NCBI GenBank assembly: GCA_022749755.1
Contig: CM040452.1
Location: forward strand, 16,076,350-16,140,349
Length of the DNA: 64,000 nucleotides
DNA from: Azadirachta indica
Lineage: Eukaryota > Streptophyta > Magnoliopsida > Sapindales > Meliaceae
Direction of reading: 5' to 3'
The position numbers and the translations under genes are program-made. Positions 30,823 to 43,800 of this stretch are shown here, in pieces (positions within the stretch are counted from its first letter, which is position 1; every line of letters starts with the position of its first letter). Under the pieces are notes generated by a model. It made no database searches and was not told where the DNA came from. It worked only from the letters and a program-made list of their open reading frames with translations.

Positions 30823-31443
30823 TACTATTAATTTGGTATTTAGTTAATTTCGTTTGATTAAGGATAATTGAATTAATGCAGTTTAATTTGGCCCAGTTGC
30901 ATTAATTTTTCTCTTGCATGGAGTATATGGAAGGGACTTGCCTTGCCTTGTCTTGCCTGTGGAGGCGGCCAAAAATATAGAAATAATTAAATTACATAAT
31001 TAATTAATTGAAATTTTTTTTTCTTTATTGGGAACACTAACAAAACTGATGCAGGGGAGGTGAGGTGAGGTCTGAGGATTTTAGACAAGTAGAACAAATT
31101 AGCAATTCAAAGATGCATTCTTTCAAAGAATTTGAAAGCTAATAAGATAGAACCAGAGTGAAACCTTTTAAGATGATAACTACATATGTAAAACAACTTT
31201 CAATATTGATTGATTGAATTATTAATTGTATACATATATGGTAAATACCATATATAATTAAAATTTTCATTTATGCATTGACTGTGATAAAATATATATA
31301 TATATATATATTTGCAAAATCATGATCATATAATTCGATTCTTTTTTATCTTTTTTTATTATAAATAATGCTATTATAAAATTTATATCAATGACAACAA
31401 AATAGTTTATTGTGTCCGTTCAGCTTATTTTTATAAGCCTATA

Positions 31444-31482
31444 GTGTGTGTGTATATATATATATGTACACACACACACACC
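31444..31482. repeat. Palindromic (GT)n(TA)n(CA)n compound microsatellite
   Basis: A run of GT units passes into TA units and then into CA units, so the whole can fold on itself. Visible as GTGTGTGTGTATATA then TATATGTACACACACACA. Confidence 0.85.
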
Positions 31483-32244
31483 CCAACTTTTAGTGAATGA
31501 TGAGAATATGGCATAAGAATCTATTTAGGACTAATAATTGGCCTTATATAAATACTAAATTAAGAAATATAAGCACTCATTTATATATTTTGTTACTTCA
31601 TTTTAAAAGTGTTGATTTATCATATTTAATTAACACTGAGAATGATTTTTAAATTAACACAAAATGATATACTAACTAAAATAACCTTTAGAGTCTACAA
31701 TTAATAGTACCAGGCATTTTAATGAGTTTTTTTAAGCACTGAAAAAATTAAAATGTATTAATACTTTATTATAAAACACACACACACTCTTTTCAATACT
31801 TATAAATAAACTTAATTATCTGTAAGATTTAATGTAATCAAAACAGAATTAAAAAGAGAACCACCTAGTTTTAATTAGTAACATTCTAACTATATTGTCT
31901 CCACACAGAAAAAAATTGCAAAAATAAGAAAATTATATCAAATGAAAATCACAAAAATATCGCACTAAAATAAAACATATGCCAAAAATTTAAAATTTTA
32001 ATTAAATAGTGATAGCTCGTGGTAATTCGACCATAATAGATATTGATTATATCTTAGAATAATATAATATATTTTAAATTAGTTTTAATTTAGTGACCTT
32101 TAGCACTTGTTCATAGTACTTCTTCCGTTTTCATAATTAAGAGTCTAATATTCGATTACAACATGATCAAAGGCATTGCAAAACTCGAAATCATAACAAG
32201 TAAAACAAATTTAAAATATATATGTAGATTTGTCTTCGAAAAGC

Positions 32245-32283
<39 letters not shown>

Positions 32284-32298
32284 TAATAATAATAATAA
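32245..32298. repeat. (AAT)n trinucleotide microsatellite
   Basis: About eighteen AAT units with a single interruption, located roughly 240 bp upstream of the TAC1-like start codon. Confidence 0.9.
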
Positions 32299-32540
32299 AC
32301 GCGAGTCTACCTATCCAAATAAAGTCCAATATATTTTGTGAGGCAACCTTTGTCTTTTGGTATAGAGTTGAAATTGTCTAAATCCTAGAATTTACAGTTG
32401 ATAGTTTTGAAGACACAGCAGGCCTTAAGCCCTTACATTCAATCAATATATAAAAACATATATAAATATTCACTAATCACTACGTACCTTCTAGTTGACC
32501 ATATCTCGTTCTCTCCATCTCTCTCTCGCAAAGCTAGCAC

Positions 32541-33131
32541 ATGGAGGCTGATCAGCCTTCGCAAGAAAATTCGGACCAGCATGGAACCTCGGACGATCAA
32601 GCTGCAAGCCCAATTAGGTCTTATGATTGCACCTTCTGTAAGAGAGGCTTCTCTAACGCTCAAGCACTGGGAGGTCACATGAATATCCATCGCAAAGACA
32701 AAGCCGAGCTCAAGCAAGCTGCTGCTGCAGCCACATCAAACAAATCAAATCAACCGCCTTTTGACATCTGGAAGATACGAGCCTCTTATTCTCCAATTTC
32801 CACAAACAGAATACGGCAATCAATGGAAGTTAAGGGTACTGCTCAAGAAATAAGTGCCACTCAGTGGCGCCCTTGGATTCCTGGTGAAGAAAATGATGCC
32901 ACTGAATCGGACAAAATATTCCAACTTGGACCAGTCCGGCAACTGCCTTTGTTTGTTGAAAGACCATTCAGAATTCATCAAAATCCAGTCCCAGGCACTC
33001 AAGTCCATGCCGGCGGCGCCGAAAAGGACCTGTCATCGAGCTCATCCGAATCGGGTTTAGACCTTGAGCTTAGATTGGGGCTTGATCCTCAGGAAGCAAC
33101 ATCATCCACGGGTACCAAAAAGTTCTTCTAA
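32541..33131 (+). CDS. TAC1-like single C2H2 zinc-finger protein with EAR motif
   Basis: Intronless 196-residue gene. The finger spans residues 30-50 (C30, C33, H46, H50) with QALGGH and the context [16 protein letters not shown], then [13 protein letters not shown]. This resembles the TAC1 (telomerase activator 1) branch of plant one-finger proteins more than SUPERMAN itself. DLELRLGL at about 174-181 is an EAR repressor motif. Expected role: nuclear transcription factor. The TAC1 link to telomerase and auxin response is known in Arabidopsis and is only inferred here. It lies 5.3 kb downstream of the SUPERMAN-like gene on the same strand. Start ATG follows a CT-rich leader. The gene looks complete. 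Confidence 0.88.
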   Translation: MEADQPSQENSDQHGTSDDQAASPIRSYDCTFCKRGFSNAQALGGHMNIHRKDKAELKQAAAAATSNKSNQPPFDIWKIRASYSPISTNRIRQSMEVKGTAQEISATQWRPWIPGEENDATESDKIFQLGPVRQLPLFVERPFRIHQNPVPGTQVHAGGAEKDLSSSSSESGLDLELRLGLDPQEATSSTGTKKFF

Positions 33132-33984
33132 TTAAGCAAGAGAAAATTGTTGTTTTCTCTTGTTTTCGTTTTTCTAATTATTTAACAATTATGCTATATA
33201 CTTTCAACTTAATTTATTCATAATTAATATTGTTTTGGCAACTTATTAATTTAAGTCTACTCATCTATATAAATTTGCAATTTTATTGATTTTTATGATA
33301 TCGCGGTATCTGGTGTTCATTTATTGTGGAGTGTTTTACAAGAGTTGGATGGTATGGTCAATATTGAGTTTTGAAGTAATTATTCTTTTTATGCCTAACT
33401 ATGTACTTTATGGAAGAAGTTACCCAGTAGGCTCAATATCAGGACACAGTTTTTGCTCTAATATTGAGGGACTCTTTAGAATGTTATAGCTAGGGAAGCA
33501 AATTTCTTTCTATCAAAACATGATATGTTAAAATGTGTCTCTGTGAGGAAGAACTTTGGTTAGGGTTTTTATGAAAACATTTTAATCGAAACCCTAGATA
33601 ACAAATCAAGTCTAGTAAGTTCATCAAGCCAAGCTATAGGACATAACATGTACTTTAGCTTAAGAGTACAATTATTCTTATTATTATCTCCCAGTATGTC
33701 CATCTGAAGCACTGCTTTCTTTAGTTGTCAAGCATGAATATAACGAGATTGATCATTCTTCTACGTTTGACCTAGGCGTGCAAGGATGAATTGTTTGGAA
33801 TTTTCACTCATCTGAATTAGGATAACAATTAATCTAATTAATTTATCTGATTCTTAGGTGAAAATATCATTCTCCCTATATATTATCTCAACTTGCTTTA
33901 ATGTAAGAGCATATCCATAATACTGAATAAAGGCAAGGAATATATCATCTCCATATATCAAATATCCCTTCTTCTCCTTCTCCC

Positions 33985-34019
<35 letters not shown>

Positions 34020-35380
34020 CAGAGGGCTTAGGCGTGAATTAATATTCTAGAAAGGTAAGTGATACAAAACAAGAAAATGTCATTCCGTTCCATGTGTATT
34101 CACTTCTCCGGCTTGTTGCTTCACCAACAAAACAATAGTCAATGGGTGGTAATATGTAAAAGCTATAAGATGTTAACTTTACTTAGAGGTCCATTACTAG
34201 ATGCTGTTGGATTAAATGTTTGTAATAAATATGGAATAAAGTATATTGTAGATTATACGGAACCTCAAGTATCATTAATCTTTATCGATTTTGATTGCAT
34301 TATAATATGCAGGCTACGAGTGCGAGCTTGCTTGCAAAATGCAGGTGTTTAGGCAGCGGCTCATTATCACATACAGGTTTGCAAATGTAATGGTGAACCC
34401 AAATTGGGTTTAGATTCAAGCTTAAGTTTGGATATTCACGTAGAACAATCTGCCAATATTAATATCGATTATGAGCACATTAATTTATAAACAAATGGGG
34501 GTATTGGGGCATATTGAGGCATCTTCCCGAGTGGCGTCATTTCTTCAATTTCTTACATCGATCAAATCTAGGACAATTTAACTTTTATCTTTAATTCTTT
34601 TTAATTACATGATGATTTGGTTGTTTTCCAAATAGTTTTTCGATATTATCTTCTCCTACTAGTTGTTGTTTTAACCAAGACTTAGTGATTTCGTGACACA
34701 ATGCTTCTTAAATTGGGAATAAAATGGGTTAACGGGATCATATATAGAGGGAGAATAATGAAAACGGGTTTCCTCTTGGCAGGGAGAGAGGATATTTAAT
34801 TAATTAAGTTAAAGTTTTAATTACAAAAATTAAAAGTATATATGATTTGCTGCCACTTAATCTCTATCAGTATTTGTCCGAATAGTTTTTTGTCATTGTA
34901 CGTTGTCGTTATTGTATATATCATGGGAGTCAACTTGTCATCTGTGTCGTTTCTGCTATTGTCAATCCCTTTCAAGTTGACCATTTGCACAAAAATCTGA
35001 TTTATTTATGAAGTTGTTCTCGATGATGTATATTTGGATCTGCTTAACGTATCTACAATTAGAGAAAACCGCTTGGCAGTATTATATATAATTAGATAAT
35101 TGTATGTTGACATATGATTAAGATTAAGGACGGTTTCAACAAAAATTTTCTTCTAAATATAGTATAAAAAGCATTCCCAAGACAATGCCAGAGAGAGGGA
35201 ATTCTCTTCTTTAAAGAAAATTGAAAGCGTTAATGTAAGCACTCCAGTACAAGTTAATTTCATGCTTATTAGATTCATCATAAAACCATTCATCAATAAC
35301 AATAATACACAACATACTAAACCACATTTGCACAAAATTAGCCAGAAAGTCCGAAAATATATATGTTGAAGAGTATCACC
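33132..35380. other. Intergenic region, no gene recognised
   Basis: 3' flanks of the TAC1-like gene and of the minus-strand pTAC16 gene meet here. It contains a compound (TA)n(GA)n microsatellite at about 33985-34020. The frame at 34059-34352 shows no family features. Confidence 0.5.
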
Positions 35381-37978
35381 TCAGTCATCATCGACGTATA
35401 TTGTTTCTTGCTGAAACAGGCCACCAAACACCTTCCTCACTTCCGGCTTTGACTCTATCTGTTTCCCCTTAGTCTTTGGCTCCTCTTTTGGCTTCGTATT
35501 AAAAACAGCAGGCTTAGGCTTAGGCTTTGATGTAGATTCTTTAACGACAGCTTTCTTGGGCGGCAGCGTCCTGGCCTTGGCTTGTCCCCTAACGGTAGCT
35601 ATCTGCACTTTCGGTTTCTCAGTAGATTTTTGAACTGCAGTTGTAATCTGGGAACTAAATTTATCCCAAGAAAATCCTGAACCAATATCTTTTGCTTTAC
35701 TCAAGAGGTCATCCACTGGAGTCCCCGCAGCCCCAGCCTTCTCTTGAGCTTCTTCCGCTAAACTAGCTGCTCGAGCCTCTTGCTCCGAAAGCTTTTTCAC
35801 CTCTTCCTCGAGCTTCCTGGCTGCCTCAGCTGCTTCTTGAGCTTTTTCAGCAGCTATTCTTGCCTCCTCCTCCGCTTTTTCCCGAGCAAGAGCTTCAGCA
35901 TAGGCTGCTCTTCTTCCATCCTCAGGAATGGCACTAAAAGCATGCAATACATTTAATTTGCAGATATATATATATATATATAAGGCCATGCCTGCATGTT
36001 CTAATTGTTCCGAGCTGAAACCAGAAAGAGACTACAAATGCATATAATTTTGAGCAAATAATAGCATTATGTTTTACCTGAAAAGTTCATCTACACGCTT
36101 TGCTGGGGCTGATGGATCCGTAAAAACTTTCACCACCTAAATAACAAAAATAACTAAATATTTAGCCAATATGAACTAAGTGTTTTATAATTTCATACAA
36201 ATTTCAATCCCATGGGATTGCAACATATCATCAACATTTTTTTCCTTTATCAACTGCACGACAATATTGTCATAAGAAACCAAGAATCTCGTGGCACCAA
36301 TAATTAGTTTTTAGGTGCGAGTAAAACTTCTAGTGATACAGAAGATTTTGAAGCTCGAATTCTACTTGTATCAAAATCATAGGCATTTAATGAAACTGTA
36401 TCCTTCACAAGCTTCGTTAAATTAAAAAAAAAAAAAAATTATACCTTATTTTCAGCCACTGCTATGTTAGAAAAAACATCTGCCACCAGTGATGCTATCT
36501 GACACTTTGCTACCTAAGCATGATTATTCAAGAACATAAAACAGAAAATAAATACTATAATAATATAGAGAAGACCAAGAAAAACAACATATATTATCCA
36601 AGAAATAAGAGAAAAAAAAAACAACGAATGAAATAGATACAATTAATAACCGCATACATTACATTACTTTGTAGTCGTTTGCGTCAGTGCGGCTTCCTTC
36701 AGCTGACACTACGACATTGTATGAACTCTCGGGCGCAAAGTCGTCAGTCAAACTTGTCTTTATGAACGTATAGCTGACGTCCGTTTCGATTACTTTTTGC
36801 AAAAATTCAGATACAGTCAACTCCTGATTTCGTGAAAAGAGATTGTTAAAGAATGATGAGAGGCCATCTAGTACATTGTAAGTCGAAGCGAGAGTTGTGT
36901 TCCCATCATAGATGATTGCCACGTGACCTACTCCTGCTAATTGAGCGGCTTCGATTACTTGTAAGGCTTCTGATGTTGAGACCTCAGTGGCGGGACCGTT
37001 TTCGGCGGGACCAATTGTGACGACGACTTTGCCGGCGTTTCCAATTGCTTTGGCAATTGATTCTGGGTCGTCGAAAGTGGATTCAACGGCATTGAGACGC
37101 TTTGATTCTTCCTTAGATATGATCTGAGGTGATCATGCATGCAGCGGAATACAATATATGATCTCAATTAATTATATATAAATTATAGAGCATTAAGAAG
37201 TTAAAAGGTTCCAATTTCGAACTTAATTAATATTATACAATTTGTTCAGATTAATCTCATTGCTGTTCAACGGTAAAAATTTTAGTTGCCAATTTTATAT
37301 AAATGTAAAACTATATCATTAATTGGGCGTCTCCTCACACATAGAGAGCACGAATTGTTACGTGTTGCCTGTGCTGTAAAATTTGCCTTTTTACTATTAT
37401 TGAACTTTCAATATGCCTTTTAATATTACTAGAACTCATGGACTTTCAAAATCAGTAATCAATCTTCATCAAACTCAGATAAAGTCAGAACTTGTGTTGA
37501 TCCAGTTTAAGAAGCTAACCTTGTAACTGGCAGCGAGACGAGCTAATTCCTGAGCAGCACCAAGCTCAGGCACACCGGCTCTAACACTAAAACCTTCACG
37601 CAATAACTTTTGGGCAATGCGAACGCCGGCCTGCCCAGTTGCACCTGCCACAAAAACTGTGCCTGGATCTTTTCTTCTTGAGTTCCCAAATGACAACCCA
37701 GTTCCAGTTCCAGGGCTGCTCACAACTGGGATCAAAGATTTGACATCCGGTACCTTTCCGAAGTTGAAACGAAATGGATTGGAATTACCTGAATCCCGAT
37801 TTGAGCTTTCTTCCGATGATGAATTCTCGTCTTTTGGTTTGCCGAGCTGAAATGGAGAGAAAGGTCCAGCCTTTTTGGCAAACACAGCGAGTCTGAGCCT
37901 TTGGCCTTTGATGGTGGTTACCCTCGGATGGGGCGTGGTTTTGGGAAGCAATGAATTCGATGTAAGAGTTGTAGCCAT
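35381..37978 (-). CDS. PTAC16: Plastid transcriptionally active chromosome protein 16 homologue
   Basis: Homologue of pTAC16, a thylakoid-associated protein found with plastid nucleoids and transcription complexes in Arabidopsis. Exons by hand: 37978-37520, 37123-36668, 36513-36445, 36136-36078 and 35933-35381; all phases agree, giving 531 residues, near the family size. An N-terminal Ser/Thr/basic stretch fits a chloroplast transit peptide. An NAD(P)-binding Rossmann motif GATGQAG lies at residues 112-118, and an atypical SDR-like fold follows through exons 2-4. The last exon encodes an Ala/Glu/Lys-rich predicted coiled coil (about 350-420) and a Lys/Pro-rich tail. The start was placed at the ATG opening MATTLTSN, because the upstream in-frame extension looks untranslated and non-transit-like. 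No defect seen. Confidence 0.9.
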
Positions 37979-40885
37979 GGCTGGATAAACAGAGGATAAC
38001 GAAGGCGACCCTCTTTCTTCTTTAATTGGGTGGAGTAGTACTTTCGTTGTATATGCAACAAACATTTTTCATCTCCAACCCCAAACCCCCACCCCGCCCC
38101 CACCCATGATTCTTGTTTGTGGCAATTGAATTTTGTTTAGTTTGAATATTATCTGGATGTAGAGGTAAGGGGGCGTGCTGGCAAATGGTATTGAGCCACG
38201 TTGTCACGGATTATCTACTTAAGAAAATTGAACACCAGACGTTTACTTAGCGCACATGAACTTATGCTGAGCCCATCCCACCCAAATGGATACAAGGTAG
38301 AACAACTTGACGTACTTACCGGGTTAGTTTATCAAAACTTGATCCAATTGGTTGCCACAAAAGTCTTAGTAGTCACGGCGCACAAAAAGTCATAAGACAT
38401 TAAAAGATATGATTTATTAACTTTAATTCGCGAAATATACATGCTTCAAGGGCTAACAAAAAATTTTAGCCTTTCTTGAATTTTTAAAACGCCCCCAATT
38501 GATCCTTACCCTAGAAATGTTGTAATTATAGGACCCCCTTCTTGAGGAAACGCATCAAAACCCACATTCTAACCGATTGATTGAGCTTCCCAGGAGGATA
38601 ACAACAAATGGAATACCAGGATGCCCGCATTATAGATTAATTTCCAAGTGCTTATAGCAACTCCCACCAATTTTAGCCTTTTAGAACTTTCAAGTCTGCC
38701 ACTTCATAAATATATAATGACATAAGAAGTCATATGCCCCAATTCGGTTAATAATGTACTTGACTTGAATGAATGCATTAATGACTCCAGGAAATATTTT
38801 TGTATTTTCCCGCGCGCATGGATTCTATTCAAAATGGCAGTGTCTTTTATGACATTTAATTGTGGTGTAAGTTGATTAACATTGATGAAATGTAAATGTA
38901 ATATTCAAGAACTTGGCGGGCAGCATTGTTCACCACCATCTCACCAAAACTTACGTCAAATACTGAAACTCCTTATCTAGTTCAGTCAAATGCTTAGTCC
39001 ATACATTATGCTTATATTCCACACGGGCTGCCTCTCCATAACTTTAGGCTTAGTTTGGGCCTACAGAGTACAACTATAAGTGTTTGGTTAATTCCAACTT
39101 CTAGAATATTTAACATTAAGTTTTCTACTAATGTTTAACATCTAACAATTTCATTTCACAACAGCTGCAATCTTTAAAAACTACAACACTTCAATCTCAA
39201 ACAACTTCAATTCTAAACAAAGCCTTAGATGCGCATCAATTTCATCCTTTTCCCTCTTCAAACTCAACTACTTGAACAATCTAACACAGAAACCCGAACA
39301 CAGGTCACATGAACCTGAACTAACATCACCAACAAAGTACCATTCTTATAAATGACCTATAGGTCCCATAGATATAACCTTTACTACCATCCCTCAGTTG
39401 ACAAATTAACAAATATTGAGCCTCTGCTACCATCAATGCCTAGCCACTACCTCGGATCATTGTTCCCTAAAAGGACCTAAAGTACTCATAATCAGCCTTC
39501 TTTACTATAAATCTGCTAAGTCCATCATCAGATAACCAAATGCTCCAACTTCAATTACCAATACCAGCACCAACACCAAACACCTCAAAGAAAAATAATA
39601 GCAACTTTGAGAAAATATCTCTTTTGGACAAATTATCAATTAGTTTCTGACATGCTAAGTAAACAGAAATTCCGAATTCTGTAATGTTCTCTTCATTGAT
39701 CACCTATTATTCCATTGCTGATTCACATTCGTGACAAAGGCAGATAATACTTTTGCTAGAAATATCAAATGCACTGTACTACATGATATAAACATATTTG
39801 ACCAGAAAGCAGACAAAATAAAGAACAAAATTAAAACGTATATAAATATAAACAAGGTCAGAACAGCGTCCTCAAGGGTACATAATCTGATCAAACAATT
39901 TTCCCCAACTAAAATCGAAACAGAGCAGGGTAAAAGCTCATGCAACGGACGACCAAAACCAGTAGTCATTTGGGGAAAGCAGTAGATCCAAAACCTTCAA
40001 AATGCTTTAATCATATAGTTTTGCATACACAATATGAACATGCCATCAGTACCTTACAGCTCATATCAACATCAGGACAGGATGAGTCTGAAAATTATAG
40101 CACCATGAGGAATTTTAGAAAATTAAGTCCCAGGAACAATTCTCAAGCTGCCATCCATACAGAGGGTAACCGATATTGTGAGAAAACAGCTCTGATTAAC
40201 ATGCAAAGAGGATTCACTTATAGGCACTGATATTTCTTCTAAAAGGACCTACAAAGAAATGAAAGGACTTCACCTGAATTGATGTTCAGATTGTGGATCT
40301 GCAAATGATCTGCTCAACCAAGTCATCTAGTTGAAAAAATATTCATCTACCAATTGACCAGAAAGCTGATTTAGTATCAGTCTCATATCAATAGAATTGA
40401 CAACACCTTTATGTTTAGTTTGCTTTTAAGAAGAATACCAAGATCAGTCAAACCTATGGATCTTAGTTTACAACATCTACATGACTCGGAAACACTTTAC
40501 ACCAACAAAAAACTTACATAATAAAAGCAATAATCACAAAAACAACAATCAAGGAAACGCCTTCACATCCCAGAAAAATGACAAACAAACAAATTCCCAG
40601 AAAAATGACAAAAAAACAAATTCCCAACAGAGGGAAGACAAATATTACCAGAAAAGTTAGCAGGATAGTCTGCATATAGTTGCACTCAAGAGTATAGCTC
40701 AGGAAATCCTCATTTATCCATTTCAGCTGCCAGCAGTAAACACAGACTACATTAAAGAGTAACCAAAATAAAAGAAAAATAACACTCCCATTCATAACAT
40801 AAATTAGCCCAGCAACTATAAAAGATAATGGTGAACAAGATTTAAATCACAAAATAACGTCTAAATGTTCCCAAACAGAAAAGAT
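37979..40885. other. Intergenic region between pTAC16 and the SRRM1-like gene
   Basis: The left edge holds the pTAC16 leader and promoter (the minus-strand gene starts at 37978). The right edge is the 3' side of the SRRM1-like gene. Besides a small Tourist-like MITE (39047-39224) I see no gene. Frames such as 39731-39985 and 40514-40795 are unconvincing. Confidence 0.5.
39047..39224. mobile_element. Small Tourist/PIF-Harbinger-like MITE
   Basis: The left end GGCTTAGTTTGGG and the right end (reverse complement) GGCTTTGTTTAGAA form imperfect terminal inverted repeats. Both ends are flanked by TTA (39044-39046 and 39225-39227), the duplication expected for the PIF/Harbinger group. About 178 bp, no coding capacity. 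Confidence 0.55.
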
Positions 40886-43800
40886 TTAGCAACTGCTGTT
40901 CCTCTTTGCTTTGATTGATTCAAGAGCCTTATTCCGTAACTCAATCTCAAGCCTCTTCTGTTCAGATTCTGTCTCTTCATGGTCACTTGGATGATACTCC
41001 TTCCTAGTTACATGTTCACCATCTGAAGCATCGGCATCACTTTGATTCTTCAACTTCAGCTTCTCTGCACGCCGTTCTTCCCTTCTACGACGTCGCTCGT
41101 CACGTCGTCGACGCTTCTCTTCTTTTCGTAATTTCTTTTCTTCCTTCCTCCTCCTTTTGGCCTCCTTCTTCTCTATTTCAGAATCATAACTGTAGTCATC
41201 ATCCGAAGCCCCTTCTTCCTTGTCATATTTTTTATGCTTTCTTTTCTCCTTACTCTTAGCTCTGGGCTTTTCACTTCGCTCAGAAACAGAATCAGACGCA
41301 TCACTCCTATTACTTTGATCAACTTTTTCAACCTCCAAGTTGAAATTTTCAGATTTACGGTGTCGATCATTGTCCTTGCCATTACTTTTATGAGAACGGT
41401 TTCTCTCGGATTTTTGAATTCCTCCAGGGTAAGTTGACCGTCGCCTCCCACCAGGCGAGGGGTCTTCATAAATTGTCGGTGACCTTTGTTGATCAGAAGT
41501 TTCAGGATGAAAACCCCTTCCAGACAATTTCTCGCTGCTAGGAATGTGTAAAAATTATCAGATTACAGAAGACCTACAAATTTACTCATGCAAGACAATG
41601 TGAGGGATCAAATAAGCAGGACACTATACGGTAGCACGTTTTACCTCCCAGGTAAAGGATATTCCTTGTTACGAACTCTCCGAGGAGAAGCTTTCTGCTT
41701 ACTGACCGTGGATGAGCGCAGAGATCTTCCATGTGATGCAACAGATTTAAGATCCCCAACCTCCCTAAAAAATTAAATACATAAAAACTCAGAAAACCAA
41801 GGAATTAAAATTTTCAAATGCTAACAAGAATGAAAACAATTCAGGAATCAGTAAATGTTGCAACTTCAAATTAACCTAGCATGATAGGTATCTTTATCCA
41901 CCATTCTTGTTTCTGGACCACCCTGATGAAGTCTACGTTCCCTTGGCCTCGGTGAAGGACTTATGCTGCCATCACGGGCAATTCGTTCCCTAGTCTGCCT
42001 CACAGGACTTCCATCTGGACTAAATGACCTTACAAAGAGCCAAAAATGTAAAAACATGCAAGTTCAACAAAATGATAAAGATTAAAACAATGTGATACAT
42101 AAGAAATAGTTATCATCACAGATCATGTAAGTACCTCCTGTCTTCACTAGTACTCCTTTTCCTTGTCAACCGTGGTGGAGATTCTGACACAGTTGGCGAT
42201 CTTTCCGGTGAAGGTGAAAAAGCTGAATCTCTTTTAGGTAAATCTTTCCTGTCTTTTGAATCTTGCTGAGGTGAATTCAAAGAGCTGGAAGGTCGACGTG
42301 CCACAGGAGACAATTTTTTAAGGGTCCTGAGATAACATGTTAGTATATAGTGAAAACTGCTTCAACTGCAAGTTCCGGGAAAACACAAATTGCCCAGAAG
42401 AAATCTGACTTACCTATTTTTTTCTCTAGGAGAATGCACAGGTAAACTCCTGCCATCATTGGGAGATCTCCTCCTGATAGGTGATGGGCTCCTACGCCGA
42501 GCAGGAGATGGGGAACTCGATTCATAAGGTGAAGGAGACCTACGCTCAGAAGGAGTTGCTGATATCATGCAACTAGGCAAAGGTGAACTGTAACCAGCTG
42601 GAGATGGAGACCTATGCTGTGGTGTTAATGGAGACCTTTGATATCTTCGTCGTACAGGAGACGGAGATATACGCCGTACAGGTGACGGTGACCAGCGTGG
42701 TGCAGGTGACAGAGACCGCTGCTGCAAGGGTGATGGAGATGCACGCCGAATGGACAAAGAAGAACGGCGATGGCTTATTGGTGAAGGAGATCTACGACGC
42801 CTAACAGGTGATGGAGATATATGTCTTCGAATAGGAGACGGTGATCTACGACGCCGCACAGGAGAGGGCGATCTACGACGCCTAACAGGTGATGGAGATA
42901 TATGTCTTCGAATAGGAGACGGTGATCTACGACGCCGCACAGGAGAGGGCGATCTACGACGCTGCACAGGAGATGGCGATCTACGATGCCGAACGGGAGA
43001 AGGCAATCTACGCCTCCTAACAGGTGATGGCGATCTACGCCTCCTAACAGGTGATGGCGATCTACGCCTCCTAACAGGTGATGGCGATCTACGACGTAAA
43101 GGTGAAGGAGATTTACGCCGAAAAGGGGAACGCACCTTCCGCTGTAAGGGAGTCGGTGATCTACAAGGTGAACGTGATCTGGATCTTCGTCTAAAATAAG
43201 ATGATCTTCTTGAAGGAGGAGAGTGGGAGATCCGAGGCGAATACCTCCTACGAGGTGTAATGGACCGTCTTCTTGGAGAGATGGAGCGTCTCCGTGCTTT
43301 AGGTGATCTAGATACACTTCTTGATTTGCGTCTTTCACTGTATGTATAAACTGAAATTAGATATCTACGTATCAAAAAGATATAATTTAGACATGAAATT
43401 GCCAATCAAATATACAAATATTAGGCCACAAAAGGCTATGATACAACAAAACCTATCATTCGAATCCAAATTAGCTAAATAGCGGTATAATGTTGCAACT
43501 GAATAATAAAAGCATACTCTGAATAACTTCTGGAATTGGACTGTGACTTGCTGATTGACCTTGAAGGTGAGCCTCTGAATAATGAAACAAAAATGCTGTT
43601 ACCCACATGTGCAAAGGTAACCACACAACAATATCAGAAGAAAGATAGTGCATAACAGTCAACATAATTACCGACGAGTTGAAGGGGAACGAGCAGCTGG
43701 GCGTGGAGATCTAGAAACCCTGTAGGGATTTAACATAACATCATGCTTCAAGAACAAAAATATACTATTAAAGAGATTAAAAGTTACAGTCCCGGATCTC

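Larger units (their letters stand above)
30823..32540. other. Intergenic region with palindromic and trinucleotide microsatellites
   Basis: AT-rich DNA leading to the second C2H2 gene. It holds a (TA)n at 31287-31305, a self-complementary GT/TA/AC array at 31444-31482, and an (AAT)n array at 32245-32298. The last 100 or so bases should contain the TAC1-like gene's leader (a CT-rich run at 32505-32530). Confidence 0.55.

Noticed and set aside
32245..32298. CRISPR-like array
   Set aside because: It is a plain trinucleotide microsatellite without spacers, and the genome is a plant.
34059..34352. 97-codon plus-strand frame as a gene
   Set aside because: No recognisable domain or splice context; likely chance in intergenic DNA.
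37979..38065. In-frame N-terminal extension of pTAC16 up to 38065
   Set aside because: The upstream residues do not look like a transit peptide, whereas the ATG at 37978 gives a good one; the extension is probably 5' UTR.
42750..43199. A 149-codon plus-strand open frame opposite the SRRM1-like exon 9 (and another alternate minus frame of 187 codons)
   Set aside because: Both are by-products of the 27-bp repeat, which keeps several frames open. Their residues are monotonous repeats, and the RS frame is the one that links correctly to flanking exons.
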